Below, one piece after another: positions 25,348 through 33,924 of a stretch of DNA of 36,899 nucleotides. The position numbers and the translations under genes are program-made. This DNA is from Flavobacteriales bacterium (lineage in GTDB: Bacteria; Bacteroidota; Bacteroidia; Flavobacteriales; PHOS-HE28). The notes under the pieces are model-generated. The model did no database searches and was not told where the DNA came from. It worked only from the letters and a program-made list of their open reading frames with translations. Location: NCBI GenBank assembly GCA_008016945.1, contig SSGN01000163.1:1-36899 (forward strand). Direction: 5' to 3'. Within the stretch, counting starts at the first letter, position 1. Every line of letters begins with the position of its first letter.

Positions 25348-26104
25348 GCCCGTATGCCCGCAGGATCATGCTGCTCAGCAGGACGTAGGCGGTGCGAAGT
25401 TCGGGATCCTGGGCCAAGCGTTCGAGGTGGTCGTGGATGGTGCCCTTGTCGCCGCGCCGCGCGGGGCCGGTGAGCGCCTCCGCAGGGCCGATGGTTGCCG
25501 CACGTTGCGCCGTGGCCACGAAGGCGGGGAGCAGCAGTTGCGGGTCGATGCGCTCTTGTTCCAACAAGGCTTGGGCCCGGGCGAGCAGGTGTACCGGGAA
25601 GTTGAGGCTGATGGCGGCGGCGGTGTGCACCACCTGGCGCCGTGCATGGTCCAGGGCATGTACCCGGCGGCTCAGGCTCGTGGCCAAGGCGGAAACAGCG
25701 TCCTTGGCTGCGGCCGTGTCCGCATCGGTCACCAACGGCAATTCGCCGAAGTCCATGGGCGCGCCGGGGCTCAACGAGATCAAGGGCCAGAGCACCGCGC
25801 GGTGGGGGTGCGGACGCAAGCGGTCCAAGGTCGATGCGCCGCTGGTATGGATCACCACGGCATCGCTCACCGGGAGGCCTGCGGCGACCGCCGCGATGGC
25901 ATCGTCGCTCACGGCGATCAGGATGGCATCGACGGTGGGTGGTGCGGCGTTCAGGGCATAGGCATCGGTACCCAGGTCGCGGGCCAGGGTCTCGGTGGCA
26001 ATGGCGCGGCGTCCGGCGACCCCCACCACCGTGTGACCGGCCCGCTTCAGCGCATGTCCAAGGTGGTAGGCGACCCGGCCCGTGCCGATGATGAGGAGGT
26101 TCAT
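25319..26104 (-). CDS. DUF2520 Rossmann-fold protein
   Basis: A 261-residue protein with an NAD(P)-type N-terminus: LLIIGTGRVAYHLGHALKRAGH (G-x-G-x-x-A at about residues 7-12), then an oxidoreductase-like domain and a helical C-terminal DUF2520 domain (from around residue 130, LSPGAPMDFGELPL). The family resembles ProC/ketopantoate reductase folds, but no reaction is established. It lies between ccmF (19-base gap) and the KdsC-like gene, an order I believe is common in Bacteroidota. The function stays open. Confidence 0.85.
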   Translation of the reverse strand: MNLLIIGTGRVAYHLGHALKRAGHTVVGVAGRRAIATETLARDLGTDAYALNAAPPTVDAILIAVSDDAIAAVAAGLPVSDAVVIHTSGASTLDRLRPHPHRAVLWPLISLSPGAPMDFGELPLVTDADTAAAKDAVSALATSLSRRVHALDHARRQVVHTAAAISLNFPVHLLARAQALLEQERIDPQLLLPAFVATAQRAATIGPAEALTGPARRGDKGTIHDHLERLAQDPELRTAYVLLSSMILRAYGHEDHGDTHL

Positions 26105-26123
26105 GCGCGGGTCGCGGTCCGGT

Positions 26124-28961
26124 TCATCGTTTCACCCGTTGCCATACGGCCATCAGTGTACCAACGAACAGCAGCACACAGCCGATCCACAGGATGTTGA
26201 TGCCCGGGAATACGATGGCTTGCATCACGAGGAATTCCGCTTCTGCCACATTGAGGCCCACCGCGATGCGGTCTCCGTCGTGTATCTCCGCACCATGGCT
26301 CGAATGGTCATGGCCCGGCGCGTGGTCATGTTCGGGGTTCACCGTGGCCAGGCTGTATCGGATCCGCAAGGCCCCCAGTTCGGCGGCTTTGCCCATCACC
26401 GGTTGTCCGTTGGCGTAGATCACCAGCGGGCGCGCCTCGAACCAGCGGTCGGGCTGGTACAGATCGCGTACCCGTAGCTGGGCGGCGTACACGGTGTACT
26501 GGTCGCCGAGCATCGCCTTGGTCACGCTGTCCTTCACCACGTACACGCTGTCGATGATCGCCATGGCCGTGGGGGTGATGATGGAGTCGCCCACGTGTTT
26601 CTCGTAGAGGCGGTCGGGCATCCAGGCATCATCGGCGGTGTCGCTGGCCACGGCCAGGTCGGCATAGCGCACGTGGGTGTAGAGGTCGCGGTGCAGCCAG
26701 TGTTTGGTGCTGGGTTCGGCCACGTTGCCGAAGCGGGGGTTCAGTTGCACGAAGGGGGCCAAGGCGAAGACCTGGGCACCGGGTTCGCTCGCGCTCCATT
26801 CGCGGGCATGCCAGAGGGTGCGCCGGGTGTGTTCCTCCAGGGCCTGCCAATGCGCGGGTTGGTCGTGCAGGAAGAAACGGCCTGCCGTGTGGTCGTCCTT
26901 CGCCACGAAGAGCATGTCGCCTACGCGCACGGTGTCGCCTGCCGCGTAGCGGCGGGGTTCCGCGGCGTAGTAGTCCATATCGTAGTACAGGTTACCGCCT
27001 TGCTGCCGCTTGCTGTGGTAGCGCACGTAGTGCTGGCCCATCAGTACGGTATCGCCCCGGTAGAGCAGGATGTCCTCGCTGTTGTTGAACGCCTCGTTCA
27101 GGAACCGCAGGTCCATGTTGCGGGTGTTGCGGCTCACCTCGTTCTGGCGGCTGGTACTGATCAGTGCGCCCAGGAGCAACAGGCCGAACCCCACGTGGGC
27201 CACGGAGGCACCGGCGTTCTTCAGACTTCCCTTGAGCACGGTGGGTACGTACCAGGCGTTGGCCACCACGGCGAAGGTGGTGGCGAAGAACAAGGCGATC
27301 AGGTTCAGCTCAGCCAGTTCGTAGCGCAGGAAGTACACGCCCAGTGCGGTGATGCCCACGGCGATGAAGAACGATGCCGCCAACTGCCGGCGGAACTTCT
27401 TCACATCGGTGTCCTTCCACCGCAGGTACTGCGTGAAGGCGATCAGCATGGACACGATGAAGGCGAAGGGGATCTGCCATTTGTTGTAGTGGGCGATGGC
27501 CTCGCCGGGAGGGGCCAGCTTGGCGCTCGCCAGGCCCTTGAAGAATTCGCTGCCGGTCTTCTCGCCCAGCCATCCGAAGGTCTTGTCGAACGGCTCCAGC
27601 AGCAGGTTGAAGACCGGAACGCTGGTGCTGAAGGTGATCTGCATGGCGCTCAGCAACAACACCAACGAGCCGATGAACAGCCAGAATTCCCGCGACCACA
27701 ACGCTTCCTCCGGTTCCTTGCTGGCGAAACCCTTGCGGTAGGCGACCACCAGCATCCACAGGCTCACCGCACCGAACAACAGGATGGCGGGCACCTGTAC
27801 CTGAAGGCCCACCCCGATGGCCAGGAGCGCCAGGGCGATGAGACCATAGAAACGCTGCTGGGCCTTGTCGTTGAGCAGGGCCATCACGCCAAGGCCAGTG
27901 AAGAACAGAAGGAAGAGCAGCAGGCCCGGAAGCATGCCGTCGCCGGTGAAGCTGTGCACGCTGGTATCGCCCAGTACGCCACTACGGGTGAGGAAGGTGG
28001 AGTAGAGGACCAGGATGAAGGTGAGGAGCGTGAGCAGGAACAGGCTGAAGAGCGCCGTGGGCTTGCGCTTGTTCACCAGCATGAGGTGGCCTGCGGCCAC
28101 CAGCGTGAGCCAGGGTACCAAGGAGGCGTTCTCTACCGGGTCCCAAGCCCAAAAACCACCGAAGCTGAGCGCCTCGTACGCCCACGCGCCGCCCATGAGG
28201 ATGCCCGTGCCCAGGACCATCACCCCGAAGAAGGTCCACGGCAGTGCCGGACCGATCCAGCCCTGGCGGTCGTTGCGCCAGAGCCCCGCGATGGCGTAGG
28301 CGAAGGGCACCAAGGTGGCCGCGAAGCCGAGGAACAGCGTGGGCGGGTGGATCACCATCCAGTAGTTCTGCAGGAGGGGGTTCAGGCCACGGCCATCGGC
28401 GAACTGCGGGATCGTGCTCAGGTAGTTGGCCATCGCGGTCCACGGCAGGCCGATGTTCTCGGGCAGTTCGCGGATCAGCAGGAAGGGGCTGCTGCCGATG
28501 CGCACATCGCCCACGTATACGCCCAGGATCATGGTGGCCAGGAACACCTGGACCGAAGCGAACACCGCCATCACCGGCGCTTCCCACTCCCGGGCACGCA
28601 TGATCAGCAGGTTCCCCAGCACCACGTGCCAGAAGGTCCAGAGCAGGAACGAGCCCTCCTGGCCTTCCCAGAAGCAGCTGGCGATGAATTCCATCGGCAT
28701 GGACCGGTTGCTGTGCTTCCACACATAGTCGTACTCGAACCAGTGGTTGAACAGCATCACGAACAGGGTGACCACGATGCCGATCACCGCCACCGAGTGC
28801 AGCCGGAAGCCGATGCGGCCCGTGCGCGTCCACGCTTCGCCGCCGGAGCGGGTGCCGAGGAGATAGCCGAGGGTGCTTAGCAGCGCGCCGACCAAGGAGA
28901 TCACCGTGAGGGTGTGGCCCAACTGGCCCGCCCAGAGGTGTTCGCCGATGTGGTTCGTCAT
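26124..28961 (-). CDS. ccmF: Haem lyase component CcmF/CcsA family
   Basis: A 945-residue integral membrane protein for cytochrome c maturation, which delivers haem to apocytochrome thioethers at the periplasmic face. It has about fourteen or more hydrophobic helices. The WWD domain reads FGGFWAWDPVENASLVPWL (residues about 255-275). Conserved His/Trp surroundings include WMVIHPPTLFLGF. A long soluble region (about 640-910) contains a His-rich stretch HDHAPGHDHSSHGAE near its end, before the last helix. Frame openness extends to 29039; ATG 28961 (MTNHIGEHLWAGQLGH) gives the family N-terminus. It is longer than E. coli CcmF (about 650 residues) because of the soluble part. Confidence 0.93.
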   Translation of the reverse strand: MTNHIGEHLWAGQLGHTLTVISLVGALLSTLGYLLGTRSGGEAWTRTGRIGFRLHSVAVIGIVVTLFVMLFNHWFEYDYVWKHSNRSMPMEFIASCFWEGQEGSFLLWTFWHVVLGNLLIMRAREWEAPVMAVFASVQVFLATMILGVYVGDVRIGSSPFLLIRELPENIGLPWTAMANYLSTIPQFADGRGLNPLLQNYWMVIHPPTLFLGFAATLVPFAYAIAGLWRNDRQGWIGPALPWTFFGVMVLGTGILMGGAWAYEALSFGGFWAWDPVENASLVPWLTLVAAGHLMLVNKRKPTALFSLFLLTLLTFILVLYSTFLTRSGVLGDTSVHSFTGDGMLPGLLLFLLFFTGLGVMALLNDKAQQRFYGLIALALLAIGVGLQVQVPAILLFGAVSLWMLVVAYRKGFASKEPEEALWSREFWLFIGSLVLLLSAMQITFSTSVPVFNLLLEPFDKTFGWLGEKTGSEFFKGLASAKLAPPGEAIAHYNKWQIPFAFIVSMLIAFTQYLRWKDTDVKKFRRQLAASFFIAVGITALGVYFLRYELAELNLIALFFATTFAVVANAWYVPTVLKGSLKNAGASVAHVGFGLLLLGALISTSRQNEVSRNTRNMDLRFLNEAFNNSEDILLYRGDTVLMGQHYVRYHSKRQQGGNLYYDMDYYAAEPRRYAAGDTVRVGDMLFVAKDDHTAGRFFLHDQPAHWQALEEHTRRTLWHAREWSASEPGAQVFALAPFVQLNPRFGNVAEPSTKHWLHRDLYTHVRYADLAVASDTADDAWMPDRLYEKHVGDSIITPTAMAIIDSVYVVKDSVTKAMLGDQYTVYAAQLRVRDLYQPDRWFEARPLVIYANGQPVMGKAAELGALRIRYSLATVNPEHDHAPGHDHSSHGAEIHDGDRIAVGLNVAEAEFLVMQAIVFPGINILWIGCVLLFVGTLMAVWQRVKR

Positions 28962-29058
28962 GGATGTTGGTCGTTCAATGCTCGGGTAACGGTCGTTCGG
29001 TCGTAGCAGCAGGCGGGTGCCGTACGGCCCAGGGCCCACGGCGAACCGCGCGATGCGT

Positions 29059-29505
29059 TCATCCGTTCACCTTGTTCTCCTCGTTGTACTTGCTGGGGCA
29101 CTTCATCAGCATGTCGCGTGCTTCGAATTCCCCGTTCTCGTTGGCTTCGCCGATCAGCACCAGCCTTTCGCTGCGCTCGAAGTCCTGGGGTTTGGCCTTG
29201 GCCAGATGCACCGTGCAGGTACGGCCGTTGAGGTCGCGCATGGTGAAGGTGGTGAGGCTGGCGTTGAGGCTGGGTTCGTACACGATCTCCTGCGAGCGAT
29301 CCAGGGTGCCCACCACATGGTACTCCTTGCCCGGATGCTTCATGGCCTGGTCGAGGTCGGCATAGGTGCTGCTGTCGTACAACGATCCCACCAAGGCGCC
29401 GATGGCCACGGCGATGATGACGATGGCGATGATGTGCGAACGTTTCATGCCCTTGGGGACCGCCGCGTTCGGATAGGAGGGCATGGTGTGATCGGGCGTG
29501 CTCAT
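29059..29505 (-). CDS. ccmE: Haem chaperone CcmE, C-x3-Y variant
   Basis: A 148-residue membrane-anchored periplasmic haem chaperone. One transmembrane helix (about 23-41) precedes the OB-fold domain with YHVVGTLDRSQEIVYEP and VLIGEANENGEFEARDML. Classical CcmE binds haem covalently through His in HxxxY. Here the equivalent position reads CPSKY (Cys136-Tyr140), so the haem-binding residue appears to be Cys, as in the variant maturation systems described for archaea and some sulphate reducers. The ATG overlaps the ccmD stop by 4 bases. CcmF follows after 97 bases. Confidence 0.92.
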   Translation of the reverse strand: MSTPDHTMPSYPNAAVPKGMKRSHIIAIVIIAVAIGALVGSLYDSSTYADLDQAMKHPGKEYHVVGTLDRSQEIVYEPSLNASLTTFTMRDLNGRTCTVHLAKAKPQDFERSERLVLIGEANENGEFEARDMLMKCPSKYNEENKVNG

Positions 29506-29711
29506 GGCTTGCGTTCGAGTTTCGTGATACGACGGTCCATGCGCCAGAGCCACAGGCCGATCCCGACGATGATGGTGCCGACCACCGCCACCACCACGTT
29601 GATCTTGCCCCCACCGTACAACGTGCTTTCCAGCCAGCTGGGCGCGGCGTTGGTCTGGGCGTTCGCGGCGAGGGTGGGAAGGAGCAGGAGGAGGGAGAGG
29701 AGCGTTCTCAT
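29502..29711 (-). CDS. ccmD: CcmD-like small membrane protein
   Basis: A 69-residue protein. An N-terminal signal-like helix (MRTLLSLLLLLPTLAANAQ) is followed by a second hydrophobic helix (about 37-56) and a short basic cytoplasmic tail RMDRRITKLERKP, typical of CcmD, which helps release holo-CcmE from the CcmABC complex. The gene was found by position: it fits exactly between ccmC and ccmE with a 4-base overlap on each side. Sequence identity in this family is always low, so context is the main support. The N-terminal signal-like segment is longer than in proteobacterial CcmD. Confidence 0.8.
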   Translation of the reverse strand: MRTLLSLLLLLPTLAANAQTNAAPSWLESTLYGGGKINVVVAVVGTIIVGIGLWLWRMDRRITKLERKP

Positions 29712-30718
29712 CGGTCCATGGTGTTGGCGAGGCGTGCGGCGCGCACCCGCAGATCGTACATCCAGCAGCCCAGCAGGATCCAGCCCAACACGGCCGGGTA
29801 GAAGATCACGCGCAGGCGGCTGTCGAGGTCCAGGTCGTTGAAGCCGCTGTTGCCGCCGTTGCCGGGGTGCAGGCTGTCGATGGCGTTGAGCCGTGGTACC
29901 ACGAAGAGGAAGAGCACCAGCAGCACGAAGGCGAAGATGTTGTAGATCGCCGAGAGCCGGGCGCGTTTGTGCGCATCCTGCACCGAGCCGCGCAGCACCA
30001 GGTAGGCCACGTAGATCAAGCCCGTGACCGCCGCACCGTTCAACTTCACGTCGTTGGTCCAGAAAGCGCCCCAGGTGGCCCGTGCCCACAGAGCGCCGGT
30101 GATCAACCCCAGCACGCAGAACACCAACCCCATGCGTGCGGCCATTTCGGCCGCCAGGTCCCGGTCCAGCGAATCGCTGCCCAGCACCTTGATGCTGTGG
30201 AACACCGAGATGCCCATCAGGACGATCATGGTGAACCACATGGGCACATGGAAGTGCAGGTTGCGGATGCTCTCGTACAGGATGCTGCGGTTGGGGAAGA
30301 CGAAACGGCCCTTGGCCGGCAAGGTGTTCCGCTCGTCGATGCCGGATGGACATTCCTGTGCGCCGATCCCATCGCCCAAGCCGTCGGTGAAGAGCGCCCC
30401 TTGGTACACCAGGTCGTTCACCACCACATCGGTGAGGTTGGCCTTCATGCCGGCGGGTACGTCGAAGCTCGCCGTGAGGTGGGTGGCGTCCTTCACCACC
30501 ACGCTGGTGGCACATACGGTCTGGCCGCTGTTGGAGAGCTTCACCACCGCGGGTTCAAGGAACCGCGTGTTGTACCCGGTGATCGCCAGTTCCACCGGCC
30601 CCGGTGCGATCCTGTCCGGCGTCACATGCACCAAGGTCGGTGCCAGGGGCACCCGCAACGCTGCGATCGATGCCACCAATAGCAGACCTATCCCGAGGAA
30701 CTTCCACCAGTGTCTCAT
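29708..30718 (-). CDS. ccmC: Cytochrome c biogenesis protein CcmC, with extra Ig-like periplasmic domain
   Basis: A 336-residue membrane protein that hands haem to CcmE. The C-terminal part (about 150-330) has the CcmC core: LHFHVPMWFTMIV, TWGAFWTNDVKLNGAA (a WWD-type motif, 215-230), and late helices. Unlike the usual 220-250 residue protein, a helix at 5-21 is followed by an insert of about 125 residues (25-150) with beta-rich PVELAITGYNTRFLEPAVV and LTASFDVPAGMKANLTDVVV, similar to IPT/TIG-type Ig folds. This domain would be periplasmic. The ATG shares a base with the ccmB stop. The stop overlaps ccmD. Confidence 0.9.
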   Translation of the reverse strand: MRHWWKFLGIGLLLVASIAALRVPLAPTLVHVTPDRIAPGPVELAITGYNTRFLEPAVVKLSNSGQTVCATSVVVKDATHLTASFDVPAGMKANLTDVVVNDLVYQGALFTDGLGDGIGAQECPSGIDERNTLPAKGRFVFPNRSILYESIRNLHFHVPMWFTMIVLMGISVFHSIKVLGSDSLDRDLAAEMAARMGLVFCVLGLITGALWARATWGAFWTNDVKLNGAAVTGLIYVAYLVLRGSVQDAHKRARLSAIYNIFAFVLLVLFLFVVPRLNAIDSLHPGNGGNSGFNDLDLDSRLRVIFYPAVLGWILLGCWMYDLRVRAARLANTMDR

Positions 30719-31386
30719 CAGTCGCGCCAAAGGTACGGGAAGAGGATCCAGGCCAGTGTCACGGTGATCACGTCCAGCAGCACCAGCCCACCGAAGTAGG
30801 TGCTCGTTACGCTCCAGGCCACGCCATCCAGCGCCAGCTTGCTCGCCCGCATCACGGTGAGCAGGAGCGGAAGCACCAGCGGGAAGCCCAGGATCGCCAT
30901 CAACCCGATGCCGTTGCCCGCCCTGGCTGCGATGGCGGAGATCAAGGTGAGCACCGCCGCGAAGCCGATCCCGCCCAGCACCACCGCCAGCACGAATTGC
31001 CCGATATCGGCCCCGGCCAATACCTCGCCCCCCAGCAACAGGGTGTACACCAGCAGGCTCAGCAAACTGAGCATCACCATGGTGGCACCATTGTAGAGGG
31101 CCCGTGCCAGGATCACGCTGCGCGGATCCACCAGGGTGTACAGGTAGAGCTGGCGACCCGCATCCTCGCGCTGGAAGCTGCGTGCCAGGGCGTTGAAGGC
31201 GGCGAACAATAAGATGATCCAGAACAGCGCGTTCCACGTGGCCAGACCCAGGCCGCCTTTCACCGCGAGGTAGCAGACGTACACCGCGCTGACCACGTAG
31301 AGCAGCATGCCTGCCCAGGCCGCCCGTTGCCGTAGGTCCAGGGCCACCTCCATGCGCAGGAGCGCGGCGATCTCCGTGGGTTTCAC
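30718..31386 (-). CDS. ccmB: Haem exporter membrane subunit CcmB
   Basis: A 222-residue ABC-transporter membrane subunit with six transmembrane segments. The N-terminal motif EVALDLRQRAAWAGMLLYVVSAVYVCYLAV is characteristic of CcmB and includes the Q/R-rich amphipathic start. FQREDAGRQLYLYTLVDPRSVILARALYN matches the conserved loop. CcmA, the ATPase partner, is not in this window. I chose a GTG start at 31386 (V-K-P-T-E-I-A-A-L-L-R), because the homologous N-terminus extends above the first ATG (31353), which would cut the start of the first conserved helix. TACCTTCG lies 3 bases upstream, so the mRNA may be nearly leaderless; this is uncertain. Confidence 0.9.
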   Translation of the reverse strand: MKPTEIAALLRMEVALDLRQRAAWAGMLLYVVSAVYVCYLAVKGGLGLATWNALFWIILLFAAFNALARSFQREDAGRQLYLYTLVDPRSVILARALYNGATMVMLSLLSLLVYTLLLGGEVLAGADIGQFVLAVVLGGIGFAAVLTLISAIAARAGNGIGLMAILGFPLVLPLLLTVMRASKLALDGVAWSVTSTYFGGLVLLDVITVTLAWILFPYLWRD

Positions 31387-31556
31387 GGGTGCGAAGGTAC
31401 CAGCGGAGCGCCTTGCGGCCTTGCCGCACCACCATGGAGCAGGTAGCCCGGTGAAAGCACGAAGCCGCCCCGTTCCCACCGGAATGGCGCGGGAACAGGG
31501 CGTGATCCGGACAGACAACCCCTCGTCGCTCCGGATGCCGTTGGGGCGGCTCGTGC

Positions 31557-33365
31557 TTAGCGCAGGCGTTGGTACACCAGGTTGAACAGCGTGGGTACCA
31601 GGTTGGCTTTGGCCAGGACGAACGCGCGCTCCTGGGTCGGCGTTCCTGCGGTGCTGGAGGTGCGGCCGGTACCGTGCGCCGGTGCCGGACGTCGCTTGGC
31701 TGGCGCACGCCATACCACGGCGGCGATGGGACTTGCGGTCTTGCGTAGGCTGTCCGGCGGCAGGGGGGCGGGAGGCGCGTCCATCGGGGGCATCGGCGTG
31801 GTGCTCAGGTCCATCAAGCCTTTCTCCGTCATGGTCCAGGTGCGGCCCAGCATATCATCGTCGTAGGTGTTGTTCACGTTCTTGATGTCGTAGATGATGT
31901 CCGTGCTGCCCGGTCGCAGGAAGATCCGTTTCCCTACCGGGACCTCCAGGGTGAAGCGTACATCCTGTCCACGCAACCCGTCCGCAGCGGGGTACCTGAT
32001 CACCGGTGATACGGAGAGCACATCGTCATGCTGCTGATGGTTGTAGCGGATGTTCATGGCACGGGCACGGGCGGCCTTCGGGGTCACGCCATTGGCCTCG
32101 CGTTCCACTTTCAGGTGGAAGAGGCTGTCGGTGCTGCGCTCCACACCCAGTGAGGCCCACCCGCCAAAGACCTGATCGCCGTCCAGGTGCAGCCCTTCGA
32201 GGTCCACGTCCAGTTCGCCATCATCGTAGCGAACGCTCCAGTCGCCGGTGCTGTCCGCAGGGGCCAGGGCATCGAGGTAGAGCAGGCCGTCCGTTGGCTG
32301 TTGCAGTTCGATCTCGGTGAGCACACTGTTCTCCCGTTTGAACTCGCTGGCCAGTCTTGCTGTGCCCCACATCGTTGGGATGAAGGCCGCGATCCATACC
32401 ACCACGAGCGTGATCCCCAGCCACCGTGGCGAACGGGTGTTCAACAGGAGGCGGAAGCCCGAGAGGAACAAGCCGATGATGGGCACCACCAGCAGGAGGA
32501 ATACGCCGATGCCGAACCAGATGGCCTGTGTGCGGCTCGCGAAGAGAAGCTCGCCCAGGTCCAGGATCCCCGTGTCCTGGCTGGTCCAGGTGCTGTGCCA
32601 CAGCGAGATGGTGCCGCCCACCATGCCCGTTACCAGCCCCAGCAGAAGACTGAAGGCCAGTACCAGCAAGGCCATTCCCACGAGTTTGGCGATGATCCGG
32701 CCCACGTGGCCGCTTCCGCGCTGGACGCCAGTGCCCCACTGCCTGCCGAGGTCACGTGCTTCGTGGGCCATGCGCTGGCCGCCTTGTTTCATGCGCTCCG
32801 TACCTTCCTCCACCACGCGTTTGATGTTGTCCACGGTAACGGCCTCGCCGCGCATCTGGAGGCGCTCGGCCGCCGTTTCGGCCTTGGGCACCAGGATCCA
32901 GAGTAGGATGTAGATGGGGATGAGCGAACCTACGCTGGCCAGGAACAAGGCGATCATGCCGATGCGCAGCCACAGCGGGTCCATGCCGATGTAGGAACCC
33001 AGGCCACCCAGCACCCCCGCCACCCACTTGTCGTCCATGTCGCGGTACAGCCTGCGCCGTCCGGTGCCCATGTTCGGGGGCGGTAGGGGGCCTTCCGCTC
33101 CACCTTCGGTGAAGTCCTCGGGCTGGCCCATGATGGCGATCACCTGGTCCACGTCGGCCAGCTGCACCACCTGCCGACGCCCATCCAAGCGCTCGGTGAA
33201 GAGCTCGGCTATCCGTGCTTCGATGTCGGCCATGATGTCGTCGTGACCAGCGGTGCCGGTTACACGGCTCCGGATCCTGCTCAGGTAGCGTTGCAACGTG
33301 TCATAGGCATCCTCTTCGATGTGGAACACCGTGCCACTGATGTTGGCGGTGAGGGTCTTTTTCAT
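31557..33365 (-). CDS. PspC-domain membrane protein
   Basis: A 602-residue protein. The cytoplasmic N-terminus (1-100) is charged (KTLTANISGTVFHIEEDAYDTL), a head common in Bacteroidota PspC proteins. The PspC domain follows (about 103-165, RRLYRDMDDKWVAGVLGGLG with a hydrophobic helix LIPIYILLWILVP). Several further helices (around 220-350) precede a large soluble region (about 360-520) and a low-complexity Pro/Ala tail ending NLVPTLFNLVYQRLR. PspC homologues sense or respond to envelope stress. It is 26 bases downstream of the PadR regulator, forming a two-gene unit; Bacteroidota often pair these two. Confidence 0.88.
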   Translation of the reverse strand: MKKTLTANISGTVFHIEEDAYDTLQRYLSRIRSRVTGTAGHDDIMADIEARIAELFTERLDGRRQVVQLADVDQVIAIMGQPEDFTEGGAEGPLPPPNMGTGRRRLYRDMDDKWVAGVLGGLGSYIGMDPLWLRIGMIALFLASVGSLIPIYILLWILVPKAETAAERLQMRGEAVTVDNIKRVVEEGTERMKQGGQRMAHEARDLGRQWGTGVQRGSGHVGRIIAKLVGMALLVLAFSLLLGLVTGMVGGTISLWHSTWTSQDTGILDLGELLFASRTQAIWFGIGVFLLLVVPIIGLFLSGFRLLLNTRSPRWLGITLVVVWIAAFIPTMWGTARLASEFKRENSVLTEIELQQPTDGLLYLDALAPADSTGDWSVRYDDGELDVDLEGLHLDGDQVFGGWASLGVERSTDSLFHLKVEREANGVTPKAARARAMNIRYNHQQHDDVLSVSPVIRYPAADGLRGQDVRFTLEVPVGKRIFLRPGSTDIIYDIKNVNNTYDDDMLGRTWTMTEKGLMDLSTTPMPPMDAPPAPLPPDSLRKTASPIAAVVWRAPAKRRPAPAHGTGRTSSTAGTPTQERAFVLAKANLVPTLFNLVYQRLR

Positions 33366-33391
33366 GGGGTTCGGTTCTTGGGGGGTGGAGG

Positions 33392-33724
33392 TCAGCGGGT
33401 GGGACGTGTCGCTTGGTGTACGGCTTCTTTCAGTTCGCTCCAGGTCTGGTCCAGTTCGGGAATGAACCCGGCACCGGCTTCTGTGAGCCTGTAGTATTTG
33501 CGGGGCGGACCGGAGCGGGATTCCTCCCAGCGGTACGTGAGCAGCCCGGCATCCTTAAGCCGGGTAAGCAGGGGGTAGAGCGTGCCTTCCACCACGATCA
33601 ACTTCGCCTCTTTCAGCTTGCCGATGATGTCCGATGGGTACAACTCCCCTTGGGCCAACAGACTGAGGATGCAGTATTCCAGCACGCCCTTCCGCATCTG
33701 GGCTTTGGTGTTCTCCACGTTCAT
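33392..33724 (-). CDS. PadR-family transcriptional regulator
   Basis: A 110-residue winged-helix DNA-binding protein. The order QMRKGVLEYCILSLL, then GELYPSDIIGKLKEA, then VVEGTLYPLLTRLKDAGLL and SRSGPPRKYYRLTEAG matches PadR (winged helix with the conserved YP-LL-RL and P-R-K-YY beta wing). The short C-terminal helix is typical of the PadR-s2 group. It likely represses its own operon with the PspC gene. The frame opens upstream to 33916, but MNVENTKAQM at 33724 is the family start. The promoter at 33786-33817 gives a leader of about 55 bases. Confidence 0.92.
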   Translation of the reverse strand: MNVENTKAQMRKGVLEYCILSLLAQGELYPSDIIGKLKEAKLIVVEGTLYPLLTRLKDAGLLTYRWEESRSGPPRKYYRLTEAGAGFIPELDQTWSELKEAVHQATRPTR

Positions 33725-33785
33725 GGTTCGGTCGTTCGGCACTGCCAGACGATGGGTTTTGTGGTCCTGGAGGTTCTTGACGACA

Positions 33786-33817
33786 CAAAGATATATGCTT
33801 TGGTTGCTACTATGCAA
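33786..33817 (-). promoter_or_regulatory. Promoter of the padR-pspC pair
   Basis: On the minus strand TTG (33815-33817) is followed after 21 bases by TATCTTTG (33786-33793), an exact match to TAnnTTTG. It sits in an AT-rich patch 62 bases upstream of the padR ATG, so it drives the padR-pspC transcript. A PadR operator is plausible here but no clean dyad was identified. Confidence 0.7.
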
Positions 33818-33924
33818 GACAAGGTACTGAAAGTTGACGAATGGCCCATTGGCGGGATGAATGGCGGGGCAGGCCCACGGTAGCCGGGTAGGCTCTACCT
33901 TTCCACCGCTAAACATCCTTAGAC

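Noticed and set aside
26595..28880. Long open plus-strand frame (761 codons) opposite ccmF
   Set aside because: Its composition is Gln/His/Glu-rich and low-complexity, mirroring the ccmF hydrophobic codons. CcmF has clear family motifs on the other strand.
31470..31502. Inverted repeat GTTCCC...GGGAAC between pspC and ccmB
   Set aside because: A short stem with a bulge and a 13-base loop, no T run; not convincing as a terminator.
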